NCBI GenBank assembly: GCA_027924585.1
Contig: BSBM01000179.1
Coordinates: forward strand, 13,430,501-13,494,500
DNA from: Larix kaempferi
Lineage: Eukaryota; Streptophyta; Pinopsida; Pinales; Pinaceae
Reading direction: 5' to 3'
Length of the DNA stretch: 64,000 nucleotides
A program made the translations under genes and the position numbers. Each line of letters opens with the position of its first letter. The first letter of the stretch is position 1. The notes under the pieces were generated by a model that did not search any database, was not told the origin of the DNA, and saw only the letters and a program-made list of their open reading frames with translations. Shown one piece after another: positions 35,737-48,712 of this stretch.

Positions 35737-37649
35737 AATATAGTTTTGGCTTTAGGAAACATTGTTCTTGTGTGTTTTCTCAGTTAGTTTTGACTTCTTT
35801 GATGTATCAAGAAACAATATAGGTAGCCCTTGCTTGTTTCTTGCCTGCTTTCATCAGTTTTTGATACCTTCCAGAGTCAGTTTTCAAGTCTTTGAGATAT
35901 GAGCGCTACTCTGATATATATACAGTAGCGCCCATATGCTACTGTGCCATATATACAGTAGCGCCCGTTTCTGTCTGGGCGCGAGTTGCTCTACTACACA
36001 GTAGAGTACACTTCCTGAAGTAGTCTATTTTTGGTTTGCTTGTTTTTTAGCCCTTTTTTATGATTTGCTGACTTTGTTGTGGGATCGTTTGGATTGTTGC
36101 ATGAGGTTTTAACTGTTATTTAAAGTCATAAGAACCTTCTCTTGAAGTTTTTTCCATTTTTTTAAACCACTTGTTGACCTTTGGAACTTTTGAGACTTTT
36201 TATTGACTTTTGGGAAGACTTGGTGGTGTTTGGTGACGAACACTTTCACTTTTTAGACCCTGACTACTCATTGCCAGTTTACAAACCTGTATACTCCTGT
36301 ATCTGTTGTTTGTGGTGACGTGGTCTGCTCTCTACTACCCCCATCCTTTGTTTAGGGTTTGGTCTTTGGTAGAGCTTCTAGGGTGTCTTCTTTTTGGTCA
36401 AGTTTCATTCTTCCTAGACTCATTGTCTTCTGCTGGTTACAAGTGCTTTTTAAACAGCTGTAGGCTAGTTTCATCTCTCAGTTTCTTTGTGTTAGTAAGG
36501 AAGCCTGCTTGTCTACTTGTAATTGGCATAGTGGTCTTTCTAGGGCTAGATACTTTAGGCCAGTCCTTTGGTGTCTTTCTCTATTGTTTTCTCCCACTTG
36601 GTGTCCAAGTTTAGAGGCTTTTTCTTAGTAAAAAACCTGTAGATCAAGTCTTTCTCGAGCTAGGTTTTCGACAGCTATAGGACTAAGAGTTTTTAGCCAT
36701 ACTTACACACCTTGCATAAAAAGTTTTATTTGGCTTTCCATTTTTGCATAGTTCTTTTTTCGTTTATTGAAAAAGCAAAAAAAATTTGGTATTTTAAGCT
36801 TAAGTAGAACTTGTTTCGGTTATTGCAAAATAGCTTAGTATAATTTCAAAAAGAAAATAAAAAATTTCAAGTAAGTTTGCTTAGATTTTCAGTTTTGGAA
36901 AGAAATAGATATAAAAAGTGAAAAAGCTTTGTTGTAGGAAAGATTGAATTATATTTGCACTTTTGTTTTCTTGTTATAACCACGCTCACACACCCACTAT
37001 CCTTTTTGCGTAATAAAATCCCTAAAATTTGTTAATAAAATGAACTAGAAACTTTTTCTTTTTAGGTTACACTACACCAACTAGTTTTGGTTAGGGTCTT
37101 GGGTTTAAATCACCTTAAACCACCCAAGATCACACATTGCATAAAAATCGTAGTGAGACTATCATAGGTAAACCCACCTCACTCAAAATTTGCCTGGGAT
37201 CTATGCAGTAGGTCATTGCGAGATCAGTTTGTGGGAATACTCCTCCTACTTACTGTTCGAGCATACGCTAGGATCGGATTGCGCATTGGGGACTCTTTCG
37301 AGTTTCGGGCTTAGCTACCTTGCCCACGCTTTCTGATTCGACCGGTGACTGTTACCCCAGGAATTTTCGGTGTTGTGGTATCCATAGTATCACACTTCTA
37401 GGTTCATACACAGGTGACAACAGAGGGTATATCTGCTGTACCTAAGACAGACGTGGGAGGAAACCCCGTGCAGGTCTTTGGGAGGGCGGTTGGGTGATTC
37501 CAACGCTTGCACCCTTAGTCATTGTATTTTGAACCCCGGGTAACTGTATTTCTTCCTTCGTTGATCTGTTCTGGGCCCTAATCATCCCAGACTCTTCTCC
37601 GGAAGGCACCTTTGTTTGACTGGTTTGTATACTTAGGAATTTTTTTTAG
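35737..37649 (+). other. Leader of element H
   Basis: About 1.9 kb with no credible ORF. It carries palindromes at 35901-36006: GCGCTACT/AGTAGCGC (35903-35931), GCTACTG/CAGTAGC (35938-35962) and CTCTACT/AGTAGAG (35989-36006). The first kilobase is shared with the leader of K (63021-64000). Confidence 0.75.
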
Positions 37650-38409
37650 TTGGCGTGCTGTTTGCCCCCTAGTTGTAGTGGCCACCAGGTTCTAGTCTAT
37701 TATTTTATATTTATAATCACGGAGAATCAAGAACTCCGTAGATCGAGAAGGATTCAAAACCTTCCACCAGTTAGGACAGAACCTATACAACCAGCCAGAC
37801 GACAGCGGGTAAACCCCGGTATTTCTTCAGAAATTACCTCTGAAATAGAATTGCTTGAAGAAATCCTTGTAACAGAAAACCTTAGAAATTGAGGTTCCTG
37901 AGGAACCACTACCAGGTATCACAGATCAGCAACACTTTAGTACTGTTGAGGTGGAAGATCTTACTTCCGCGGAGTATAGCACTCCCTTCAATCCTCCCTT
38001 AACCAATACTAGAATTCCGCTTCTGTCACCTGTTGGTTTCCAGCAGCCCCTTTTCAGTGCAGATCTTTCTTTTCCCGATCATCTGATGTCTAACTCAGGA
38101 GGTGAACAGGGGGTTCCCCAAACTCCCACTTTAGGTATGAATACCAGCATAGTTAACCCTTCTTTTACTGCTACACCTAGTCAGGCACAAACCACATCTG
38201 TGCCTACTCCATCTTTCAGTTTCAACACTAGTACATTAGGTATGCCTAGTTTTACAACGATGGCATCTATTCCTACACCTACTGTTGGACCTAGCAGTAC
38301 GACCAACTGTGCAACACCTTCTACGTCCCAACCGTGATATCAGATTCCTAGTACTTGGGTTTCCACATCTGTGGTAGAACCAAGTGCTTCTGCAAACATG
38401 CCAGTCATG
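37650..38409 (+). pseudogene. N-terminal part of gag of element H
   Basis: Open stretches 37650-37892 and 37951-38337 lie in different frames; the coding trace shifts frame near 37880. The first part is Arg/Glu-rich (ELRRSRRIQNLPP). The second is Pro/Ser/Thr-rich and looks disordered. An in-frame TGA lies near 38336, after which coding continues to the insertion point of element I at 38410-38414. It resumes in phase at 51765. The proline-rich N-terminus in front of the capsid resembles the gag of element A. Function: structural polyprotein; this copy is broken. Confidence 0.6.
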
Positions 38410-38414
38410 GGTAC

Positions 38415-39837
38415 TGTCAAGCACTCTATATGCAGATAAATTGTTACCAAACACACAGAGCATATGAAATTTATTGTCAACCCGAGAAAGTCTTTTTATC
38501 TCAAAGGATAAGTGCACAATATATGCTTAAACACCAAACCATTAGAAGTGAATACTTTTATCTTCTATCATCCATGTTTATCCCAAGAATCTATGCAATC
38601 CCAATTGCCTTCTAACTACTGTAGTTCAATTCTTTTCTATCATGCATCAAATAAGAAATGGTATCAAATCTAATCAACAATTGCAGAAAAGAAATCTCAT
38701 TTGTATTCTAGAACAATCACTTGTCTGATCTAATCAATCTGGAAATCATAAAACATAAACTGAACATTAATCTAGAAATCTAATTGCAAAAGATTGAGTC
38801 AACTGTTCTAGGAATTTGAATTACAGAATGGAAATCAAGCAACACACAACAGGAAAGATAAATTGTAAAGACTCATGGGATTACAACTTAGCTGTAGGAT
38901 GAACACGGCTGCGTATAACAGCAAGTGAAATGCATAAAGCAAACCTTACTTAGTCAACTGTTATTCTACACCATTCGCCAATCTCACAGAAATATAATCT
39001 TTTACTGAAAAATCCACACAATAAATATTGCTGCTGCGTAGAAAGGAAAGAACAAAGCATCACACAACAAGAAAGATAAAATCCTATTTTAACTCAACAA
39101 TCTCTGTGGAAGACGGGCCCAGTCTTCACACAGAGACGCTGGTTGAACAACACACTCTTTAGCTCAGAAGTAACCCCTTATATTAACAGAAGAATGAGTA
39201 CACCGTTTTGCTTGGATACTAATACAAATGAATTAATTGCTTGCTGTTCAACCCCTGGGTCGAGGCAACTCCCCATATTTATACATACAAACCGTAACAT
39301 CTAATCCTATAATTGGGAAGCCATGAAGATCTCTGATCTTCAGGCGCCCTAAATAATCTAGTTGTTACAATGCGTGGCAGAACATAAACATCCAAATATG
39401 AGAGAGTTATTAATTGACCCAAGAGTGGCGGTCCTTCCAGCTCACAGCTAGACTCGAGCAGCAACATACTTAATATAGCGAATTCTGTTACAGCTGCCCT
39501 GTCACGGCTGTGCTTTGATTGATGATTCGAGCCCCAAGGATCTGTCTACAAGCAACGAACAACCCTTTCTTAATGACTTGTTCAGCCCCGATCTTCCTGC
39601 AATCCATTTGTCTCAACTACCTTCATAAATCGCAACATGTTAGCACAATTTGAGAGATGCACAGCTTTAATTATCACAATCATAAGCATTAATAAAATAA
39701 AACAATGATCAGCCATACCTTGGTAATTTGGGGAATAAGGTAAAGACAATAGGTCTAATTGCCATGATAAATGGTATAGGACAGGGACATGAAAGATGAA
39801 TAATAATGACTAAAAAGGGCCAATTCTGGGCTCAACA
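38415..39837 (-). repeat. 3' LTR of element I
   Basis: 1423 bp, TGTCAAGCACTC ... GGGCTCAACA on the plus strand. On the minus strand a TATAAATA box lies at 39276-39283, matched in the other LTR at 51204-51211. Confidence 0.93.
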
Positions 39838-39852
39838 TCTCCCCCCAACTAC
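39838..39852 (-). other. Polypurine tract of element I
   Basis: The minus strand reads GTAGTTGGGGGGAGA directly before the 3' LTR. Confidence 0.85.
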
Positions 39853-39866
39853 CCTGTTGCATGTCC

Positions 39867-42800
39867 TCATGCAACAACCTGCATCTGAATCGTGTACTGA
39901 GCTCTATCCAAGGAGAGAGGAAGAAGTGTAGGAAACTCAGGCACCTTATCTATCTTTTGAAAGGCCTCTGTGAGTAACCCAGTATCTTCCAACCTCACTG
40001 TTTCCCTTCCACTGCTACTTGCTGGTATCTGGGAATGCAATTGCTGTAGTGGGAATCTTCCTGCAGTCTCATTATGCTGTGCCTGGGGGAGTTGAAAGGA
40101 AACCCTCAATCTGAATCCAACTCAATGACATCTCTAGGAGGTGGAAGCACTGGTTCTTGTGCGACAGTATCTTCCAGCGCATCTAGTTTTAACAAGAGAG
40201 TTGCTGGTTCTTGTGTAACAACAACATCCTTTCAACCTTCTTCAGCAGCTACCTTTATTGATTTTGGAGACACTGGTTCTTGTGTAGCAGCATCTTCTTT
40301 GTCCTTCTGCTGCTGAGATAGGATATCCTTCTCATCGTCCAACCCTTCCTCCAAGATTTCGGTGTCACTTGAGCATGGTGTCTGTACCTGTTCATCTTCA
40401 CTCCACTATATATCGGGAATGATATCCACTCTAGGGTTATCTTCTAACTGCAATTCAGGAGTTCCTGCTGCAACTTCCAAGGGTGTTGGTTCTTGTGTAG
40501 CAACATCCTGGCTTACCTCTTCATCCTTCTTCTGCTGCAACTCTTCTCCTATGAGTTCTGTGTCATGGGAGTCCTTTGGGGTTACAACCCAGAGTTCATC
40601 ATTAAACTCCAGAATCTCCTCTGTCCCAAGTTCTTCCCCCATCTGTTTGGCCGATTGGACAAGTATATTCAGGTTTGCTGGTTCTTGTGTTGCAGCTTCC
40701 TGTTCCAATTTATCACTGTCCTGCCTTTGTATCTCTTCTTCTAAAATTTCTGTGTCCTGGGAGCATTCTGGGGTTTCATCATATTCCTTTATAAGCTTCA
40801 GCGCATCCTTCATTCCAAGTTCTTCTCCCATCTGCTCTATAATCTCTGTATCGTGGAAACATTTTGGGGTTACCATACATTCCTTATTAATCTCCAGAGC
40901 GTCCTCCATCCCATGTTCTTCTCCTATCTGTTCCATAATTTTTGCATCATGGGAAGTGGCAGCTGCAGCAAGGATGTTTAAAAGTGCTGGTTCTTGTGTG
41001 GAAGCACCTTCTTTTTCCACTGCTTTCCCCACTGTGGCCACAGGCTGTTGTGCTGAATAAGTGCTAAGTAGAATTTTATGGCCTGCTTCCTCAAATATTT
41101 CTCCATAGGTGGGGCAGAGTATTCGCTCATCCTTTTCTCCAGCTCCAGCAGAAACTGATTCCTCCACTTGGTCTGCAGCCTCTATCAGTGTGTACATTTT
41201 TCTTTCACCCTGCTTTCTGCAGGTTTCCTTCCAAGTTTCCAGCTCCCTTCTAAGTACTTGGAGGTCCTCTTTCAGCATTGCATTCTCATACAGAAGTCCT
41301 TCAATTCTAGGTTCTTCCTCCACTGGCCTTTGTGGAGCATCCATCAGTCTTGGTGCAAGGATTGGGGGCTCAACCTGTGTCTCTGAGGTTGCCCATCTTT
41401 TCCTAGCTGCCTCTGCTGCTGTGGTAGATCGAGTTCATTTCCTTCTGATTGGTGCTGTTAGATCAAATTCATTGGTGGCTCTCTTTCTCTTCTGTGGCGT
41501 TTTCTTTTGTGATTTTTCCTTTTGTGGTGTTTCCTCCTGTGGAGATGGGATATAGGGAGGAAAAACTGAGGTCAACGGAATATTTCTTTGCCCCTCATGC
41601 TGTTCTTCTTCAATCACAGCTCCTCCTCCTACCCACTCAGGTGAAGACTCAATTGTAACCAGCTCAATGTCTTCTTCCATTGCCCTAGCTCCGTCATCTT
41701 CAGGTTCCATTGTCGCAGCATTTGATGCTGCTCCAATTTCACCTTCTGCTGTCAGAGTTGTCCTGTTATCTAGGTTTTCCATGAAGGTTTCATCTACATT
41801 GTCACCTAATGGCTCTGTTTGTGCTTCCCCTTGCTCTCCTTCAAATGCAGTGTCATCCCCCACTGGTTCTGCTTGTGCTGGGGATTCATCTACCCCGAAT
41901 GGCTCTGACTGTGCCCCTGGTTGTTCTTCCTCTGTGGTTTTACCCACCCTGGATGGTCCTGCCTGTGCCCCCGATTGTTGTTCTTCTCCCATTTCATCCC
42001 TCCCCCCAACTTCACTGGAGGAGCTCCGGTCCTCCTGTTGTGGTGGAACCTGTAATTGCTGTAATGGGATGACCCTCAAGGGAAGAGGTTGCTGTGGTTG
42101 GGTTATAAATTGTTCCCAAGTTATATTATGTTGGGAAAGGGTTCTTACAATAATTAACTTGATAAGGCCATGGTGGGTGAGAGAGGAAAGGGGGTGCTTC
42201 GCAGACTGAACAAATATCGCCATATGACGCAAGTCGTGCAGTAAATAAAATGGAATGTTCAATAAAATGCCATGGTGGAGATGAGAAAGCAAAGGAAGTT
42301 CAGAGTTATACACAGTTTGATATCTACCTTCACAAGTAATGTATTTCTTGAGGAAGACAGCAACCTGGTCCCATGGCCGCGGCAGTGAGTTCAGTGCAAT
42401 CCCTCTCCTGGATGCTTCAACTTGCTCCCCTGGAAGTAAAAATTCTTCTCGTGCAACCGTTGCAGGGACTCATCAGTTAAACCATGGTTTTCCCACCATC
42501 GGGATGGCTGTAACCTCAGATATAATGACCTCGGAGACGTCTATACACAGCCCCCACACCGTGGAGTGAGTTTTGGTAAGATTCAAGGCAAATTGCAGGG
42601 TTGCGTCTCGATCGAATCCGTCCAATCGCTCAAAGAATTCGACCCAGCCAGCAGCTTGAAAAATGGAAAGAACTTGAGGATTCCGTCTGAGTTCCCGGGT
42701 ATTGAAAGGTTCATGGCGAACTGGAATTCCCATGGTCCTGGATGCAAACTGAAACTGTTATTCCACAGATTACAGGATCCCAGAATGGAAGTTGCAGCAC

Positions 42801-43300
42801 AGAGGATGCACGAATTGCTGAGCGGAGACGTTGAGAGAATGACCAAATTTGGAAAGTTGAGCACAGAACAGTGTTTGAAATTTTCATGCCGAATTGGGGA
42901 AGGTGGCAGTTATTAGCGTTTACGTCGTACGAGGGAAAGGTTTAATCAGGTATAATGGTGGTACGAGTGAAGGTATGACCAATATCGTTTAAATGATATC
43001 AATGCTTAATCACGTGATAAATGAAAGCCATACCTCATAAAACTGTGCGTCGGAAAGCTGCGGAAAATAGTGGAGCATGCAGTTGGTGACGTCACGGAGC
43101 CGAATTCGTGCACAGTCGGATGTGTGATCATGATGACTCGGATAAGGCAATAAGTTCTTCCGCCGGTGAAACACAAACCGTCGCTTCCTCGGGGTCGGAA
43201 TGATGAGTTTGCCGGCACGACTGAGGTGAATAAACACCATGATTAGCATGTTTGAAACAATTCTTCTGTTAACATGGGAGTTACCACTGCAAGTTTCCAA
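39867..43300 (-). pseudogene. Env-like third ORF of Athila element I
   Basis: Located between pol and the 3' LTR, as in Athila elements. Most open pieces share one frame: 43300-43010, 42733-42473, 42470-41435 and 41434-40406, separated by stops. A last piece, 40109-39867, is in another frame. 42470-42230 contains REEFLLPGEQ, RRGIALNSLPRPW, INIPFYLLHDL and SSLTHHGLIKLI-like blocks, which I associate with Athila ORF3/env-like proteins. The C-terminal part is acidic, Glu/Gln-rich and internally repetitive (VATQEPA every 45-60 residues, near 40480-41000). A Leu-rich coiled-coil-like stretch lies near 41300-41200. No signal peptide or transmembrane segment is evident, so an envelope role is historical naming, not shown here. 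Confidence 0.65.
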
Positions 43301-43329
43301 AAAAATGATAGCACGACCGACGAAAAAGA

Positions 43330-44100
43330 TGTTGCAGTCGTCAAAAAAAAAAAAATGTTGCAGCCACCGGGAAAGAAGTTGCAGCCACCGGAAAAGAATT
43401 CACGGCAGCCAGAAAAATAATTTACGTATCGGGGAAAATTAGAGTTGTCACGGAAAAGTTTTACGGTGGCGAGAAAGATTACAGCTGGCGGGAAAAGTTG
43501 TTGCAGCGCTGTGATGTGATGTTGCAGCCGCTGGATTGAAGTCGCGGCTGTCGGGGATGATTTATAGCTGACGGGAGAAAGGATTTTAAGGTCGGCGGAA
43601 AACAATAACGGCGAAATGTTGCAGCTACCGATGTTGCAGCCGCTGGATTGACGACCGACGGAAAAAGGGATATTACAGCTGCTGGAAATGAGGTGGCAGT
43701 CGCTGGGAAATGAGATGGCAGTCGCGGGGAAATGAGGTGGCAGCCGCGGAAAAATATGTTGCAGCTGCGGAAAATGGTTACGGCTGCGGGGAAATGATGT
43801 GGCAGTGGCTGGTAAATGAGGTGGTAGCCGCTGGAAGATGAGGTGGCAGCCGCGGGGAATGGGGTTGCAGCTGCTGATGTTGCAGTCGTCGATGTTGCAG
43901 CCGCCGATGTTGCAGCCGCCGATGTTGCAGCTGCCGGAAAAGATTGACGGCAAGCGGGAAAAAGGATTTTACGGCTGCTGGGGAAAAGGATAATGTGGTT
44001 GCCGGAAAAATATATACAGCTACCGGAAAAGATATACAGCCGCAGGAAAATATGTTGCAGCTGCCAGAAAATATGTCGCAGCTGCCGGATTTTTTTTTTT
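43330..44100. repeat. GC-rich imperfect repeat spacer between pol and ORF3 of element I
   Basis: Degenerate units such as gatgttgcagccgcc (three in a row near 43890-43935), gaaatgaggtggcagtcgc and ggaaaagatatacagc recur at 12-30 bp steps. Motifs TTGCAGC and GGCAGCCGC dominate. ORFs through it encode low-complexity Cys/Asn or Leu-Gln-His-Arg repeats and are unlikely to be genes. An 11-bp oligo-T run lies near 44090. Confidence 0.7.
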
Positions 44101-44287
44101 TTTTAAGCAAGGACGACACAGGGAGATGTTCGTCTAACGGGCCCAAACTGGTCGTTCTCCTGGCGCTTCCCTGAAATTTTTTGAAAAATGACAGCAAACA
44201 AAAAGATCAAATGCAAAGAGGAAAAAAAAACAATAGTTATACGCTACAGCAGGAAATTATTTATGTACAGCAAATACGATTTTCAGT

Positions 44288-47200
44288 TTAAGGTTTGGCA
44301 AAGGCAGAGAAAAGTTCCTGCTCTGGTGCCAATTGATAGTCTGGATCGGCAACAATTTGTGAAATGAATGCATCTTTCGAAATGGGCTTACGATATAGTC
44401 GCAGTCTGTGGCTGTTAGCAAGTAATGGTATACGGTTTTCATCAATGGTCACCAGGCGAACTGTGCCGTTGTCAAATACCCTGTCGACCAAATATGGACC
44501 CAGCCATCTTGTGTGTAATTTTCCTTTAAAATACTTCTTGAATCTGGAGTCGTATAATAGTGCCCAGTCTCCTTCACGGAAGATTTTCTTTTTGATGAAT
44601 CGGTCATGCCAGTTAGATCTCTGTTGCTGAAGCAGCACAGTCTGGTCTACTGCAGCTAACCGTTTCTCATCCAGTTCATTTAATTGATTCAATCTTCTCT
44701 TTTGGGCTTCTATTACATCCAGATTCATTTCGGTGGCTGTTTTCAGGGTCTTGATCTCAAATTCAATTGGAAAGATGGCACTCTTTCCATACACCAGATC
44801 ATAGGGAGAAAACCCTGTGGTGTTGCGCCAAGTTGTGCGATATGCCCACAGTGCTTCTGGAAGCCTGTCAGCCCAATCCCTTCGATGGCTTTTAACTGTT
44901 TTAGTAAGGATTGCTTCAATAACTTTATTAGTACTTTCCACTTGACCATTGGCCTGGGGATGATAAGGTGAAGCTATCCTATGCTGCACATGATACTTCC
45001 AGAGCAAGGATTCAAATTGGTGTGAGATGAATTGCGGTCCCCCATCGGTAACTACTTCCTTTGGTACCCCAAAGCGGGTAAAAATTTCACTGTACAGAAA
45101 ATCAATCACCGCCTGGTCATTAGCATTAGCCAAAGCTACAGCTTCTACCCACTTGGTCATGTAATCTGTACACACCAGAATGTAAACCTTCTGTCTGGAA
45201 GGAGGGTTGATAGGGCCAACAAAGTCCAATGCCCATCTATCAAACGGTTCTAGTACCACTTGGGGCTGTAAAGGCATCTGATCTGTCTTATTAGGTTGGC
45301 CCATCCTTTGGCAGCTGTCACAGGACTGAACATATCTTTTAGCATCCCTGAACAGTGTCGGCCAATAGTAGCCCATCCGCAGCGCTTTATGCCCTGTTAT
45401 TCTGTCTGCAAAGTGTCCTCCACAAGGTTCATCATGACAGGCCTTCAGTATATCAAAGATCTCATCATTCCTTACACATCTCCTAATCTCAAGATCGGGT
45501 CCTGTGTAAAAGAGATGACCATTGAGCCAACAATACCCGGCACTTTGCTGGATAATTTTTCTTTCCTCTCGTTTAGACATATGTGGCGGAAGCTTTCCTG
45601 CAACCAAATAATTAGCAACGTCTGCATACCAGGGCGAATGAGCTGAGAGTGGAAATAGATGTTCATCTGGGAAAGAATCCTCAACAGGCGAATTGTGATC
45701 ACTGTTAGTAAATCGTGATAAAAAATCAGCAACAACATTTTCTTTTCCAGGTTTATCTATAATGGTAATATCAAATTCCTGTAATAATAATAGCCACCTG
45801 GTTACTCTGGCATTGGTGACAGGTTTATTCATCAAATACTTAATGGAAGAGTGGTCAGTGTGCACAAATGTAGGATACCCAGTAATGTAATGTCGAAACT
45901 TATTAATAGAATAAACAATAGCTAGGAATTCTTTTTCAGTGACAGTATAATTTAGTTCAGCAGGGGCTAAGTTTTTACTAACATAATAGATAGCATAAGG
46001 TAATTGACCATCCTGCTGTCCTAGTACTGCTCCAATGGCAGTATCAGAAGCATCTGAAGAAATGTGGAAAGGTATGGTCCAATTAGGTCCCCTTAGAATA
46101 GGGGCTGTGGACAGCTTCTCTCTAAGCTTATCAAATGCTATCTGGCATGCTGTACTCCACACAAACTGTGCGTCCTTCATTAACAATGAAAACAAAGGAG
46201 AAGCAAATTTGGAGAAGTTTTCTATAAATCTCCTGTAATATCCAGCATGTCCCAGAAAACTTCGCACCTCTTTCTCAGTTGAAGGAGTTGGTATATTTTT
46301 TATCACCTTAATTTTGGAAGGATCCACTTGAATACCATCGGTAGAGATGAAATGTCCTAATACCACCCCCTCACTCATCATCATATGGCATTTTTCAGTG
46401 CTTAATGAGAGGCGAGCCTGTTCACAGCGAATTAAAACTTTCTATACATTTTCCAGTGCTTCCTCAAAATCCTTGCCATAGGGAGTAAAATCATCCATAA
46501 AGACTTCCATACTATCATTAACCAATTCAGAAAATATGCCAATTACAGCTCTCTGGAACGTTGCTGGTGCATTGCATAAGCCAAAGGGAACCACCCTGTA
46601 GGCAAATGTTCCCCAGGGGCAAGTGAAGGTGGTCTTATCCTGATCCTCCGGAGCAATCTGAATTTGGTTATACCCGCTGAACCCATCCAAGAAGGAGAAT
46701 AACTTCTTCCCTGATAGGGTATCAAGTACTTGGTCAATAAAGGGCAGAGGAAAATGATCCTTTTGTGTAGCTTTGTTCAGCTCCCTATCATCAACACAGA
46801 CTCTCCATTTACCATTTTTCTTGGGCACAATTACAAGTGGGGAAACCCACTGACTGTCTGAAATAGGGTAGATTTATCCTGCTTCCAAAAGTTTCTGGAT
46901 TTCCTCCTTCACTATATCCCTCAGATTGGGGTTCATCCGTCATTGGGGTTGACATACAGGCCGGGAGTCGTTTTTAATGTAAATATGATGAGTGCACAGA
47001 TTGGAAGGGATACCCTTCATGTCTGTATACTCCCAGGCGAATTCCCCCTTACGTTCCTTCAAGAGATTGGTTAGGCGCATCTGTTCTTCTGAGGAGAGAC
47101 CAGGGTTGATGTTCAAAGTTCTTCCAGGCTCTACCTCAATAGGAATGCTTCTCGAGTTTTTCAAAACTGGGATTATGTTTGCGTCATCGACTAGTGCTTC

Positions 47201-48703
47201 CTCCGTAAGTTGTTCTTGTTCTTCCTTACCAAGGGTAATGTTCAGGAGTTGATAAACTTCTTTATCTACTGAAGCAGGTTCGCTAATGAAATTACTGATG
47301 GCATCGTCTTCTGTTTCGTTTTTGAAAGTTAGGGCCTTCCCTATTGTTAATAATGGCTGGACATCCTCCTCCTCTTCCTGTTCTATCCAAAGGGAAGTTT
47401 CAGTTTCTAGACTCGGCCGTGCTGGAGGATATAGGGTGAGGTTTTTGGTTTCCATACCATCAGATATAGTCATGGACCCCGATCGACAGCTGATGCAAGC
47501 ATCAGCTATAGCCAACCAAGGCCTCCCCAGGATCAATGGGTGTCCCCCCAGCTGTGATTTTGGTTGTAATACTAGAAAGTCGGCAGGGTATTCCCATGAG
47601 TCTACTGAGATGACAAGATCGTCCAAAATCCCTTCGGGTCTGATGGTGGATCTGTCTGCCAATTCTAAAATGGTAGGGGTCGGTCTAATATTGGTGAATC
47701 CAAGCTTCTTTACAGTCTCAATTGTTATAACATTGATCGCTGCTCCTAAATCTACTAGCACGTTGGGTATCTGCGTCTGTCCTATGTGTACAGTGACAGT
47801 AGGATTGCCAGGGTCGTCATAGTTGGTCACAGGGGTTTTTCCTGTCATTAAAGCAGATAAATTCCCTATGACATGAACAGTGGGAGGATCTATGGGCTTC
47901 CTTCCTGGTCTTTTAGTGCACAGGTCCCGAACAGTTCTAGCATAAATAGGTACGTCTTGAAGAGCTTGCAAAAGGGGGATCTTAACATAAAGATTCTTCA
48001 ACTCTCCTAGGAGATTGAACTGAGGTTGCCCCCCTATTTTTGGCAGCATTAGTCTCTCAGGGTATGGTGGTTTCCTTACCAGCTGGGTAGGCTGTGTATT
48101 ATCTGATTTCTCGTTTAATGTTTCAGCCGTCCCATCTGAGGGATGCTCAGCACCTTCAGTGATAGGAACCGGATCAAATGGATGCTGGGAACTCTCTCCT
48201 TTGTCATGCATAGAAGGTGGAATATCTTCTGAAATTACACGTTCTATTATCTTCCCAGATCGTAGGCGAATATCATTACAAGGTACAGGGGAGAGAGAGT
48301 AGGCCGGCATATTGAGAGCTTCCAATTGATGGACTGTTTTATTATTTGGGTTAGGATTAGGTTGGGTAGGCAGTTGAGGCCGTATTGGTATATTAGGAAC
48401 AGGATTATTCTGCAGCTGCAGCTGCGACTGCTGAGGTGGGTATTGAGGATATTGAGGAAATTGAGGATATGGAGGAGAATATGGTAACTGTTGAGGTGGA
48501 GGTGGTTGAGGAAACTGGTTCCCAGGATGGAAGTTTCTCCATCCAGGAGACCATGACGTAGGTTGATGTGGTGGCTGTGTCCAAGGACTCCATGAGTTAT
48601 AACTTTGCATCGTAGGTTGAGGAGAATTCCACTGAGCATAATTTGAAGGGAATTGTGTATTCACATTTTGCATGTTATTATTCCAATTGTTCAAATGATT
48701 CAA
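44288..48703 (-). pseudogene. pol: Pol of Athila element I: protease, RT, RNase H, integrase (several stop codons)
   Basis: One frame from 48703 to 44288, in phase with gag, carrying stops at about 46940 (TGA), 46874 (TAA) and 46442 (TAG). A Gln/Pro/Asn-rich linker (48703-48300) is followed by a retropepsin with VDLGAAINV near 47750, the Athila-type DLGA form. RT (46830-46260) has KKNGKWRVCVDDRELN, DGFSGYNQI, VPFGLCNAPATF and the FMDD box. RNase H (46090-45700) has SSDASD, TEKEFLA and HTDH. The integrase (45560-44500) has an HHCC zinc region ending CDSCQ, then LDFVGP, TDGGPQF and PQANGQVES for the D,D,E triad. A GDWALLYDSRFKKYFKGKL tail follows. No chromodomain was seen. The motifs are intact but the stops prevent a full polyprotein. 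Confidence 0.9.
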
Positions 48704-48712
48704 AAATGGAAA

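Noticed and set aside
36306-36614. 102-codon ORF in the leader of H
   Set aside because: Hydrophobic random-looking translation, and the equivalent position in K is not conserved as an ORF.
43243-44197. Cys/Asn-rich and Leu-Gln-His-Arg-rich ORFs
   Set aside because: Products of the GC-rich spacer repeat in several frames; no coding evidence.
46937-46942. TGA followed by CGG in Athila gag-pol, a known viral stop-codon readthrough context
   Set aside because: Four other stops of mixed type lack such contexts, and CGA-to-TGA at a CpG explains it more simply.
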